Source of the DNA: Bergeyella_A cardium
GTDB taxonomy: Bacteria; Bacteroidota; Bacteroidia; Flavobacteriales; Weeksellaceae
DNA length: 64,000 nt
Direction: 5' to 3' (one strand)
Assembly (NCBI RefSeq): GCF_030012605.2
Contig: NZ_CP114055.2
Shown here: piece by piece, positions 8,143 through 15,399 of the stretch
Layout of the letters: every line of letters starts with the position of its first letter
How positions within the stretch are numbered: position 1 is the stretch's first letter
Notes under the pieces: model-generated
The model's input: only the letters and a program-made list of their open reading frames with translations
Databases searched by the model: none
Told to the model about the DNA's origin: nothing
Made by a program: the position numbers and the translations under genes

Positions 8143-8511
8143 TTAAAGTACTTCAGGAGCTAATGAAATGATTTTCATATACTCTTTATCTCTCAACTCA
8201 CGAGCAACCGGTCCGAAAACACGAGTTCCTCTCATTTCTCCAGCTGCATTTAAAAGAACACAAGCATTGTCATCAAAAGAGATGTAAGAACCATCTTTTC
8301 TTCTAACCGCTTTTTTAGTTCTCACTACAACAGCTTTAGAAACCTGACCTTTTTTAGCATTTCCTGATGGTGTTGCATCTTTGATAGTCACTACGATTTT
8401 ATCACCAACTGAAGCATATCTTCTTCTCGTACCTCCGAGAACTCTGATTACAAGTACCTCTTTTGCACCTGTATTATCAGCAACTTTTAATCTTGATTCT
8501 GTTTGTAACAT
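8143..8511 (-). CDS. rplN: 50S ribosomal protein L14
   Basis: L14 forms part of an inter-subunit bridge. The 122-residue product begins MLQTESRLKVADNTGAKE and has the VLLNAAGEMRGTRVFGPVAREL signature in its C-terminal half, quoted in part. Its start codon shares one base with the end of rpsQ (8511), an overlap that favours coupled translation. Confidence 0.98.
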   Translation of the reverse strand: MLQTESRLKVADNTGAKEVLVIRVLGGTRRRYASVGDKIVVTIKDATPSGNAKKGQVSKAVVVRTKKAVRRKDGSYISFDDNACVLLNAAGEMRGTRVFGPVARELRDKEYMKIISLAPEVL

Positions 8512-8765
8512 TACTTAGCTTTTTCAATGATTCTTACTAATCTCCATCTTTTATTTTTGCTCAAAGGTCTTGTTTCTTGGATAAGAACAGTATCTCCTTC
8601 GTTGCACTCATTATTCTCATCATGTGCAGTATATTTTTTCGTTTTCAAAACGAATTTACCGTACAGCGGATGTTTCACTCTCGTTGTCTCACTAACAACA
8701 ATGGTCTTTTCCATTTTATTGCTGGAAACAACTCCAATTCTTTCTTTTCTTAAATTTCTTTCCAT
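8511..8765 (-). CDS. rpsQ: 30S ribosomal protein S17
   Basis: S17 is a primary 16S rRNA-binding OB-fold protein. The 84-residue product shows RKERIGVVSSNKMEKTIVV, then RVKHPLYGKFVLKTKKY, and the GDTVLIQETRPLSKNKRWRL signature, given in part. It starts 12 nt after rpmC and its stop overlaps the rplN start. Confidence 0.98.
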   Translation of the reverse strand: MERNLRKERIGVVSSNKMEKTIVVSETTRVKHPLYGKFVLKTKKYTAHDENNECNEGDTVLIQETRPLSKNKRWRLVRIIEKAK

Positions 8766-8777
8766 TGTAAAATGAAA

Positions 8778-8963
8778 TTATTGTTTGTTAGTTAACTCCG
8801 TTTTTATTCTTGCAATTGTTCTTCTCAAATCTCTGATTTGAATAGGATTTTCAATTGGGCTAATTCTATGAGCCAAAGTCAGTTTCTGATACTGAGCTTG
8901 AACTTCTGCCAATTTATTTTGAAGATCCTCTACACTTAAATTTTTAATTTCAGTACTTTTCAT
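8778..8963 (-). CDS. rpmC: 50S ribosomal protein L29
   Basis: L29 is a small two-helix protein beside the polypeptide exit tunnel, where it helps dock SRP and trigger factor. The 61-residue product begins MKSTEIKNLSVEDLQNKLAE and has the NPIQIRDLRRTIARIKTEL signature. It lies 10 nt after rplP. Confidence 0.97.
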   Translation of the reverse strand: MKSTEIKNLSVEDLQNKLAEVQAQYQKLTLAHRISPIENPIQIRDLRRTIARIKTELTNKQ

Positions 8964-8973
8964 TATTCAAAGA

Positions 8974-9399
8974 TTATTGAGGTTTAACAAAATCATTAGC
9001 TACTACAAACTTGGTTACCACTGGAAGCTTTTGAGCAGCAAGTCTAAGAGCTTCTTTTGCTACTTCGTAAGGCACTCCACCTACTTCAAACATTATTCTT
9101 CCTGGTTTTACTACAGCTACCCAGTATTCCACAGCACCTTTACCTTTACCCATCCTTACTTCGGCTGGTTTTTTAGTAATCGGTTTATCTGGGAATATTT
9201 TAATCCATAGCTGTCCTTCCCTTTTCATATATCTGGTAGCCGCGATACGAGCTGCCTCGATTTGTCTTGCAGTAATCCAAGCTCCTTCAATGGCTTTAAT
9301 TCCGAATGTTCCGTAAGCTAATTGAGCACCTCTATTAGCATTACCTTTCATCTTCATTTTATGAACTCGTCGGAACTTGGTTCTTTTTGGTTGTAACAT
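8974..9399 (-). CDS. rplP: 50S ribosomal protein L16
   Basis: L16 lies at the A-site tRNA elbow and is needed for peptidyl transfer. The 141-residue product begins MLQPKRTKFRRVHKMKMKG. It carries GAWITARQIEAARIAATRYMKREG and KPAEVRMGKGKGAVEYWVA, both quoted in part. A 100-nt AT-rich repeat-containing gap separates it from rpsC upstream. Confidence 0.98.
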   Translation of the reverse strand: MLQPKRTKFRRVHKMKMKGNANRGAQLAYGTFGIKAIEGAWITARQIEAARIAATRYMKREGQLWIKIFPDKPITKKPAEVRMGKGKGAVEYWVAVVKPGRIMFEVGGVPYEVAKEALRLAAQKLPVVTKFVVANDFVKPQ

Positions 9400-9499
9400 A
9401 ATTTCTAAATTTTAGATTTCCTATTTTAGATTTTAGATTTTCTATTTTAAAAAAGTAACGGTAATTTAAAATTAAAAATGTCTAATCTAAAATTTTTAA
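9400..9499 (-). repeat. AT-rich gap with TTTAGATTT repeats
   Basis: The spacer between rpsC and rplP holds tandem-like copies of a CTAttTTAGATTTt unit (about 9408-9447) and an inverted copy AATCTAAAATTTTT (about 9485-9498). The copies can pair in the mRNA. No coding potential was seen. It may be a decayed small repeat or a structured spacer; nothing shows which. Confidence 0.4.
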
Positions 9500-10219
9500 T
9501 TATTTATTATTTCTTCTTGGTCTTCTGTTATCTCTATCACCACCTCTTGATGCAGATTTCTTTTGTTGTCCTACGAGTGGAGATAATTCTCTTTTACCAT
9601 AAACTTCTCCTTTCATAATCCAAACTTTTACACCTAATCTACCATAAGTAGTGTGAGCTTCTGCCCAGTGATAGTCTATATCTGCTCTGAAAGTAGACAA
9701 TGGGATTCTTCCTTCTTTGAAAGATTCGCTTCTTGCCATTTCAGCACCATTTAAACGACCAGAAATCATAACTTTTATTCCTTCTGCTCCTACTCTCATT
9801 GTGCTTGCTATCGCCATTTTAACAGCTCTTCTATAAGAAATTCTGTTTTCAATTTGCTTAGCAATACTATCAGCTACTAATACAGCATCAAGTTCAGGTC
9901 TCTTAATTTCGAAGATATTGATTTGAACTTCTTTTTCAGTAAGTTTCTTCAATTCTTCTTTTAATTTATCAACCTCTTGACCGCCCTTACCGATGATAAG
10001 CCCTGGTCTTGCTGTAGTAATAGTTACTGTAACTAATTTAAGAGTTCTTTCTATAAAGATTCTTGAAATACCACCTTTAGATAATCTCGCTTCAAGGTAT
10101 CTTCTGATTTTGTAGTCTTCTGCTATTTTATCTCCATAGTCATTACCTCCAAACCAGTTAGAATCCCATCCTCTGATGATACCTAATCTATTACCAATTG
10201 GATTTGTCTTCTGTCCCAT
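9500..10219 (-). CDS. rpsC: 30S ribosomal protein S3
   Basis: S3 lines the mRNA entry channel and takes part in the ribosomal helicase. The 239-residue product begins MGQKTNPIGNRLGIIRGW. It has a KH domain (about 40-110) with the GLIIGKGGQEVDKL loop and the C-terminal domain with RADIDYHWAEAHTTYGRLG. The tail is rich in Arg/Asn. It starts 8 nt after rplV. Confidence 0.98.
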   Translation of the reverse strand: MGQKTNPIGNRLGIIRGWDSNWFGGNDYGDKIAEDYKIRRYLEARLSKGGISRIFIERTLKLVTVTITTARPGLIIGKGGQEVDKLKEELKKLTEKEVQINIFEIKRPELDAVLVADSIAKQIENRISYRRAVKMAIASTMRVGAEGIKVMISGRLNGAEMARSESFKEGRIPLSTFRADIDYHWAEAHTTYGRLGVKVWIMKGEVYGKRELSPLVGQQKKSASRGGDRDNRRPRRNNK

Positions 10220-10227
10220 ACCTTGAA

Positions 10228-10626
10228 TTAATTTTCTTTATTACCTAAGATTATTGTTACGTGGTTTGATCTTTTTCTGATTCTATAACCTCTTCCTTGC
10301 GGAGCTGGTCTTAGTCTCTTCAATTGTCTTGCACTATCCACATATATTTCTTTTACAATAAGGTTTGCTTCTTCAATATCAGCACCCTCATTTTTCACTT
10401 GCCAGTTGGCAATAGCAGAAAGAAGGAGTTTTTCTAATTTATTAGAAGCCTCTTTCTTAGAATATTTCAGGATATAAAGTGCTTTATCTACTTTTTCTCC
10501 TCTAATAATATCAGCAACAAGTCTCATTTTTCTCGGAGAAGATGGACAATTGTTCAATGAAGCCTTTACAACATCTTTGTTTGCTTCTTTTCTTGCGATT
10601 GCACTATCTTGTTTTCTTGATCCCAT
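10228..10626 (-). CDS. rplV: 50S ribosomal protein L22
   Basis: L22 has a long loop that narrows the exit tunnel where macrolides bind. The 132-residue protein shows NCPSSPRKMRLVADIIRGEKV near its N-terminus, quoted in part. The C-terminal hairpin signature is KRLRPAPQGRGYRIRKRSNH. It overlaps the rpsS stop by one base at 10626. Confidence 0.98.
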   Translation of the reverse strand: MGSRKQDSAIARKEANKDVVKASLNNCPSSPRKMRLVADIIRGEKVDKALYILKYSKKEASNKLEKLLLSAIANWQVKNEGADIEEANLIVKEIYVDSARQLKRLRPAPQGRGYRIRKRSNHVTIILGNKEN

Positions 10627-10904
10627 TATCTGCTTCCTTTATTTTTATTACCCGCGTGTCCTCTAAAAGACCTTGTCGGAGAAAATTCACCTAACTTATG
10701 ACCCACCATATTTTCTGTAATATAAACAGGAACGAAAGTTTTCCCATTGTGTACAGCGATGGTTTGTCCTACAAAGTCTGGAGAAATCATAGATGCTCTA
10801 GACCAAGTTTTAATTACCGTTTTTTTACCAGACTCTATATTTGCCTGAACCTTTTTCTCTAATTTATAATGAATGAAAGGACCTTTTTTAAGTGATCTTG
10901 CCAT
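10626..10904 (-). CDS. rpsS: 30S ribosomal protein S19
   Basis: S19 sits in the 30S head with S13 and contacts the 50S subunit. The 92-residue product begins MARSLKKGPFIHYKLEKKV and carries the signature VPVYITENMVGHKLGEFSPT. It starts 2 nt after rplB. Confidence 0.98.
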   Translation of the reverse strand: MARSLKKGPFIHYKLEKKVQANIESGKKTVIKTWSRASMISPDFVGQTIAVHNGKTFVPVYITENMVGHKLGEFSPTRSFRGHAGNKNKGSR

Positions 10905-10906
10905 AA

Positions 10907-11728
10907 TTATTTTCTTTTAGATACGATATAACGGTTAGACACTTTATTTTTCTTTCTGGTTTTATAACCTTTAGCTGGTTTACCGTTTCTAGATCTTGGG
11001 TGACCTCCGGAAGCTCTACCTTCACCACCACCCATTGGGTGATCCACAGGGTTCATTACTACTGCTCTTGTTCTTGGTCTTCTGCCTAACCATCTGCTTC
11101 TACCTGCTTTACCAGATACTGTAAGCTGGTGGTCACCATTAGATACAGAACCAATCATAGCTACACATTCTACTAAAATCATTCTTGATTCTCCAGAAGG
11201 CAGCTTTATGATAGCATATTTACCATCTCTTGAAGTTAATTGAGCAGAAGAGCCTGCACTTCTTGCAAGGATTGCTCCTTGACCAGGTCTCATTTCTACA
11301 CAAGAAATAACAGTCCCTAATGGAATGTTTTTCAACTTCATTGCATTACCTACATTAGGCTCTACATTTTCTCCTGAAACCACTTTCTGACCTACCTTAA
11401 TACCATTTGGAGCGATGATGTATCTCTTTTCTCCATCTGCATACTCAAGAAGAGCAATAAAAGCAGTTCTGTTTGGATCGTACTCTACAGATTTAACTTC
11501 AGCTTCAACATTGAATTTGTTTCTCTTGAAGTCAATAATTCTGTATTTCCTTTTGTGTCCACCTCCGGTGTAACGCATCGTCATTTTACCCGTGTTGTTA
11601 CGCCCACCTGACTTTTTAATACCTACAACCAAAGATTTCTCTGGTTTGTTAGTAGTAATTTCCTCAAAATTGTTTACAATTCTGAATCTCTGTCCCGGGG
11701 TGATAGGTTTTAATTTTCTAACAGACAT
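10907..11728 (-). CDS. rplB: 50S ribosomal protein L2
   Basis: L2 is one of the most conserved ribosomal proteins and is required for subunit association and peptidyl transfer. The 273-residue product has the OB/SH3-like RNA-binding core. The C-terminal signature is NPVDHPMGGGEGRASGGHPR, with the conserved histidine in the DHP segment. An 83-nt gap with a hairpin lies upstream of its start. Confidence 0.98.
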   Translation of the reverse strand: MSVRKLKPITPGQRFRIVNNFEEITTNKPEKSLVVGIKKSGGRNNTGKMTMRYTGGGHKRKYRIIDFKRNKFNVEAEVKSVEYDPNRTAFIALLEYADGEKRYIIAPNGIKVGQKVVSGENVEPNVGNAMKLKNIPLGTVISCVEMRPGQGAILARSAGSSAQLTSRDGKYAIIKLPSGESRMILVECVAMIGSVSNGDHQLTVSGKAGRSRWLGRRPRTRAVVMNPVDHPMGGGEGRASGGHPRSRNGKPAKGYKTRKKNKVSNRYIVSKRK

Positions 11729-11771
11729 TACTATTTATTAATTATTAAATTATTTATTTACACTTAATAGA

Positions 11772-11803
11772 TTAAGCAATAAGCGATTTCACTTACTGCT
11801 TAA
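11772..11803 (-). promoter_or_regulatory. Intercistronic hairpin between rplW and rplB
   Basis: Inverted repeats TTAAGCA (11772-11778) and TGCTTAA (11797-11803), extended inward by TAAG/CTTA after one mismatch, form a hairpin with an 8-nt loop. It lies in the 83-nt gap before rplB and has no terminator T-run. It may be an mRNA processing or regulatory structure; this is inference. Confidence 0.45.
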
Positions 11804-11811
11804 AACTTATT

Positions 11812-12099
11812 TTATACTGAAAAAATATCGATAACTTCTCCCTCTGCAAGAGTAACAACAGCCTTTTTCAGCTTATTTGTCTTACCGATTTGAAGTCCTT
11901 TTTTTGTATACTTAGCAGAAACTTTCGGTGCATAAATCATCGTCCTTACATCTGCTACTTTCACTCCATAAGCCTCTTCTATCGCTCTCTTAATTTCGAT
12001 CTTATTCGCCTTAGTATCTACCAAGAAAGAATAAGCCCCTCTAAGATCTGTAAGATAGTTAGCTTTTTCTGAAATAACTGGTTTGATAATTACTGACAT
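11812..12099 (-). CDS. rplW: 50S ribosomal protein L23
   Basis: L23 is the main docking site for trigger factor and SRP at the tunnel exit. The 95-residue product begins MSVIIKPVISEKANYLTD. It has the AEEAYGVKV-type segment (here IKRAIEEAYGVKVADVRT) and a basic central loop. It starts 5 nt after rplD. Confidence 0.97.
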   Translation of the reverse strand: MSVIIKPVISEKANYLTDLRGAYSFLVDTKANKIEIKRAIEEAYGVKVADVRTMIYAPKVSAKYTKKGLQIGKTNKLKKAVVTLAEGEVIDIFSV

Positions 12100-12104
12100 A
12101 CGAT

Positions 12105-12734
12105 TTATTTCTTTAAGTTTTCTTGAAATTTATCTACTGCACCTTCTAAGAAAACAATCTCACCTGCATTGATTAAATCATAAGAAGAAATCTCATTATA
12201 ATTTAACACCTTAGTTTTTGGCAAGTTTCTTGAAGATAAATATACATTCTTATTAGCCTCTGGAAGGATAAACAAAGATTTCTTACCATTAAGCTCTAAT
12301 GCATTTAATACATTGATGAAATCCTTTGTTTTAGGAGCAGCAAACTGCACATCTTCCAAAACTTTAATGCTGTTATCTCTCAATTTCTGAGAAAGAACAG
12401 ATTTTTTAGCTAATCTTTTAACAGCTTTATTTAATTTAAATCTGTAATCTCTTGGCTTAGGCCCGAATACTCTACCTCCACCTTTAAATACTGGAGATTT
12501 AATATCACCATATCTTGCAGAACCAGATCCTTTTTGTTTTTTAAGCTTTTTAGTAGAAGCGGTTATTTCACTTCTTTCTTTAGACTTATGAGTACCTTGT
12601 CTTTGTGCTGCAAGGTATTGTTTCACTTCTAGGTAAACCGCGTGCTGATTAGGCTCAATTCCGAAAATTGATTCATCAAGAGTTACTTTTCTTCCGGTTT
12701 CCTTTCCTTGTGTATTTAATACTACTAGTTCCAT
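12105..12734 (-). CDS. rplD: 50S ribosomal protein L4
   Basis: L4 extends a loop into the exit tunnel and in E. coli also represses the S10 operon. The 209-residue product has the tunnel loop with QKGSGSARYGDIKSPVFKGG and GGRVFGPKPRDYRFKLNK. The start overlaps the end of rplC by 10 nt, which suggests coupled translation. Whether it autoregulates through the rplC leader here is unknown. Confidence 0.98.
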   Translation of the reverse strand: MELVVLNTQGKETGRKVTLDESIFGIEPNQHAVYLEVKQYLAAQRQGTHKSKERSEITASTKKLKKQKGSGSARYGDIKSPVFKGGGRVFGPKPRDYRFKLNKAVKRLAKKSVLSQKLRDNSIKVLEDVQFAAPKTKDFINVLNALELNGKKSLFILPEANKNVYLSSRNLPKTKVLNYNEISSYDLINAGEIVFLEGAVDKFQENLKK

Positions 12735-13351
12735 TTTCTGATAATTACATAAGAATTTTTAGCTCCCGGAACAGCACCTTTTACAACTAAAAGATTTTGT
12801 TCTTCATCTACTTTTAACACTTGAAGGTTTTGAACAGTCACTTGCTTACCTCCCATTCTTCCAGCCATTCTCATCCCCTTGAATACTCTTGATGGGTCTG
12901 AACCCGCACCGATAGAACCAGGAGCTCTTAGCCTGTTATGCTGACCGTGAGTTGCTTGCATAACACCACCAAAGCCGTGTCTTTTCACTACCCCCTGAAA
13001 TCCTTTACCTTTAGAAGTACCTGTAACATCTACATACTCTCCTTCAGCAAAAAGATTCACTTTCACTTCATCACCTACATTCAAAGTATCTACGAATTCG
13101 TGATAGAATTCTGCCAACTTTGCCTTAGGTGTAGAACCAGCCTTTTTAAAATGACCAGCCAATGCCTTACCGACATTCTTCTCACTCTTGTCATCGAAAC
13201 CTAACTGAACAGCTTTATAGCCGTCTTTTTCTAAGGTTCTGACTTGTAAAACCGAGCAAGGACCCGCCTGAATAACGGTACACGGAATATTTTTTCCGTT
13301 CTCGTCAAAAAGGGAAGTCATCCCGATTTTTTTTCCAATAATACCTGACAT
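12725..13351 (-). CDS. rplC: 50S ribosomal protein L3
   Basis: L3 starts 50S assembly and reaches the peptidyl-transferase centre. The 208-residue product begins MSGIIGKKIGMTSLFDENGK and has the central signature KGKGFQGVVKRHGFGG followed by GSIGAGSDPSRVFKGMRMAG. It is the first gene of the ribosomal operon here. rpsJ, which usually precedes it, is absent from the window side, and a promoter with a leader of about 90 nt lies directly upstream. Confidence 0.98.
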   Translation of the reverse strand: MSGIIGKKIGMTSLFDENGKNIPCTVIQAGPCSVLQVRTLEKDGYKAVQLGFDDKSEKNVGKALAGHFKKAGSTPKAKLAEFYHEFVDTLNVGDEVKVNLFAEGEYVDVTGTSKGKGFQGVVKRHGFGGVMQATHGQHNRLRAPGSIGAGSDPSRVFKGMRMAGRMGGKQVTVQNLQVLKVDEEQNLLVVKGAVPGAKNSYVIIRKWN

Positions 13352-13448
13352 TGTTTATAAAAATATATATAAAAATTATCTTTTTATTCTCCAGTATTTT
13401 AAGGGCTTCGCTCTCAAATGAGCACACTACACCCCTAAAATGAGTGCG
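13352..13448 (-). promoter_or_regulatory. 5' leader of the ribosomal operon
   Basis: The untranslated region before rplC is about 90 nt if transcription starts just after the -7 element at 13449-13456. In the RNA a GCTC-ATTTGA-GAGC hairpin and a flanking G-rich stretch (GGGGTGTAGTGTGC) are visible, followed by an A/T-rich single strand up to the ATG. It may be an autoregulatory target for a ribosomal protein such as L3 or L4. That is inference only. Confidence 0.4.
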
Positions 13449-13479
13449 CAAATGTATAAAATATTTTCTTATCTCCAAA
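13449..13479 (-). promoter_or_regulatory. Promoter of the S10-spc-alpha operon
   Basis: On the minus strand TTTG (13479-13476) is followed after exactly 19 nt by TACATTTG (13456-13449), the Bacteroidetes housekeeping promoter form TTTG-N19-TAnnTTTG. The start would fall about 90 nt before rplC. The preceding operon ends in a terminator at 13602-13629, so this is the only visible promoter for the whole ribosomal operon. Confidence 0.75.
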
Positions 13480-13601
13480 TTTTAGCAGTAAAATATTTTG
13501 AAAATCAACAGCTTTTTAAAGACGAATATCCGGCTAAAAATTTTAATCATCATATAATATAGATTTTCAAAATCTAAAAATCAACGAATTACAAGCATAA
13601 A

Positions 13602-13629
13602 ATAAAAAGCAACTGGTAAAACCAATTGC
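13602..13629 (-). terminator. Terminator of the rsmI-fabG operon
   Basis: On the minus strand GCAATTGG-TTTTA-CCAGTTGC forms an 8-bp stem (one G-U pair) followed by TTTTTATTTT. It lies 29 nt after the fabG stop. Confidence 0.75.
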
Positions 13630-13657
13630 CTTAAAGTCTCATTATTTTTTTTCTTAT

Positions 13658-14401
13658 TTAGGTAAGCATACCTCCATCTACATTAAGCACTTGCCCTGTA
13701 ATATAAGAAGATTTATCGCTTGCGAGGAATACACAAGCATTCGCAATATCTTCTGGCTGACCTCCTCGTTTTAGAGGGATGGCATCTCTCCAGCCCTGCA
13801 CTACTTTTTCATCAAGAACGGCAGTCATTTCTGTTTCTATGAAACCTGGTGCGATAGCATTACAGCGGATATTCCTCGAGCCGAGCTCTAATGCCACAGA
13901 TTTTGTAAAGCCAATAACTCCCGCCTTTGATGCCGCATAATTTGCTTGCCCCGCATTTCCTTTCACGCCCACTACGGAAGTCATATTGATAATAGCACCA
14001 GATTTAGCCTTCATCATTGGTTTTATAACCGCTTTTGTGAGATTAAATACAGAGTCAAGGTTTACTTTTATAATCGTATCCCAATCTTCTTTCCCCATTC
14101 TGAGAAGGAGATTATCCCGAGTAATCCCTGCATTATTCACCACGATATCGATCTGGCCAAATTCTGTGAGAACCTCATCTACGAGCTTTTGTGCGGCATC
14201 AAAATCGGAGGCGTCAGACTGATAACCTTTAATCTTGGTAAGCGCAGAAAGCTCTTTTTCGAGGGATTGAGCTTTATCTACCGAGCCAGCGTAGGTAAAA
14301 GCTATTTTAGCTCCTTCTTTCGCAAAAACTTCGGCTATACCTCTTCCGATGCCTCGTGTTGCTCCTGTAATAATGGCAACTTTTCCTTCTAATTGTTTCA
14401 T
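13658..14401 (-). CDS. fabG: 3-oxoacyl-[acyl-carrier-protein] reductase
   Basis: FabG reduces beta-ketoacyl-ACP to beta-hydroxyacyl-ACP with NADPH in type II fatty acid synthesis in the cytoplasm. The 247-residue product is a classical short-chain dehydrogenase. It has the cofactor motif TGATRGIGRG (about 13-22), NNAG (about 90), the catalytic Ser in NMTSVVG (about 140) and YAASK (about 155). The C-terminus ITGQVLNVDGGM is typical of FabG. It sits 27 nt after rsmI and is probably co-transcribed. Other SDR substrates cannot be fully excluded. Confidence 0.93.
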   Translation of the reverse strand: MKQLEGKVAIITGATRGIGRGIAEVFAKEGAKIAFTYAGSVDKAQSLEKELSALTKIKGYQSDASDFDAAQKLVDEVLTEFGQIDIVVNNAGITRDNLLLRMGKEDWDTIIKVNLDSVFNLTKAVIKPMMKAKSGAIINMTSVVGVKGNAGQANYAASKAGVIGFTKSVALELGSRNIRCNAIAPGFIETEMTAVLDEKVVQGWRDAIPLKRGGQPEDIANACVFLASDKSSYITGQVLNVDGGMLT

Positions 14402-14428
14402 TTTATGTTATAGTTTATAAATTTCAAA

Positions 14429-15103
14429 TCAAATACTGTTATTAATCACCAGAACGATTTCTCCTTTGAGGGTTTTAGACTTGGAAAATGCGATCAGTTC
14501 GGCGATTGTACCTCTTTTTGTCTCTTCAAACTTCTTAGAAATCTCTCGGCTAAGGCTTATCCTCGTATTTTCGCCGAAAAATTCCTGTATTTGCTCCAAA
14601 GTTGTGTTGATTTTATGGGGACTTTCATAGAGAACGATGGTTTTTTTCTCCTCTGCGAGCTGTTTCAGTTTGGTTTGCCTCCCTTTTTTCTGAGGGAGGA
14701 AGCCCGCGAAATAAAAATCGTGGTTGGGCAAGCCCGATACCACCAAAGCGGGAACAAAAGCCGTAGCTCCGGGCAGGCATATCATCTGGATATCGTTATC
14801 TGCACAGGCTTTTGCAAGGAGGTAGCCTGGGTCTGAAATCCCAGGAGTACCCGCATCGGTTATCATCGCGATGCGCTGCCCATTCATTAAATCGTCTATA
14901 ATTTTTTGGGTGGATTGATGCTCATTATGCAAATGATAAGATTTCAGCGGTTTTGAAATCTCAAAATGCTTCAAGAGAACTCCCGAAGTGCGGGTATCTT
15001 CGCAGAGGATATAATCTGCTTCTTTCAGTATTTTTATCGCTCTGAAAGTCATATCTTCTAAATTCCCAACAGGTGTAGGTACGAAATAAAGAATACCCTG
15101 CAT
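14429..15103 (-). CDS. rsmI: 16S rRNA 2'-O-ribose C1402 methyltransferase RsmI
   Basis: RsmI methylates the ribose of C1402 in the decoding centre using SAM. Family motifs are clear: VPTPVGNLEDMTFRAI at the N-terminus, CEDTRTSG, TDAGTPGISDPG and LPGATAFVPALV. The frame is open to a TTG at 15124. That codon falls inside a TACCTTTG promoter element (15129-15122), so the ATG at 15103 (MQGILYFVPTP, 224 residues) is the better start. It is the first gene of an rsmI-fabG transcript. Confidence 0.93.
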   Translation of the reverse strand: MQGILYFVPTPVGNLEDMTFRAIKILKEADYILCEDTRTSGVLLKHFEISKPLKSYHLHNEHQSTQKIIDDLMNGQRIAMITDAGTPGISDPGYLLAKACADNDIQMICLPGATAFVPALVVSGLPNHDFYFAGFLPQKKGRQTKLKQLAEEKKTIVLYESPHKINTTLEQIQEFFGENTRISLSREISKKFEETKRGTIAELIAFSKSKTLKGEIVLVINNSI

Positions 15104-15121
15104 CTCATCAAAATTTGTGAC

Positions 15122-15129
15122 CAAAGGTA
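15122..15129 (-). promoter_or_regulatory. Candidate promoter of rsmI-fabG
   Basis: TACCTTTG on the minus strand matches the TAnnTTTG -7 consensus and lies 18 nt before the chosen rsmI ATG. No convincing TTTG was seen at the -33 position. Confidence 0.5.
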
Positions 15130-15366
15130 GTATTTTTATACCAATCCCACTACTTAGTTGATCTACCCCACTTATTAATGATATGCATTCTATGGATAAT
15201 TAGACACATTCAATAGCTCGAAGCTGTAGCATTTTAACTATTCTCTCTTCTCCTTATCCAAAGGATTGTTTTGCAAAGAGGACATTCCAATCTATTCAAT
15301 TCATTATTCAGAAATTTTAATTAAGACCATCTATAAATAAATGGCACTTATCAGGTTTTTGTTCTC

Positions 15367-15374
15367 TATATTTG
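15367..15374 (+). promoter_or_regulatory. Candidate promoter of the ankyrin-DUF2271-PepSY-apbE operon
   Basis: TATATTTG fits the -7 consensus and ends 25 nt before the ankyrin gene's ATG. The -33 box is not clear. The rest of the gap between rsmI and this gene (15130-15366) holds nothing recognisable. Confidence 0.5.
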
Positions 15375-15399
15375 CAAGCAAAATATAAAATACCGCTTT

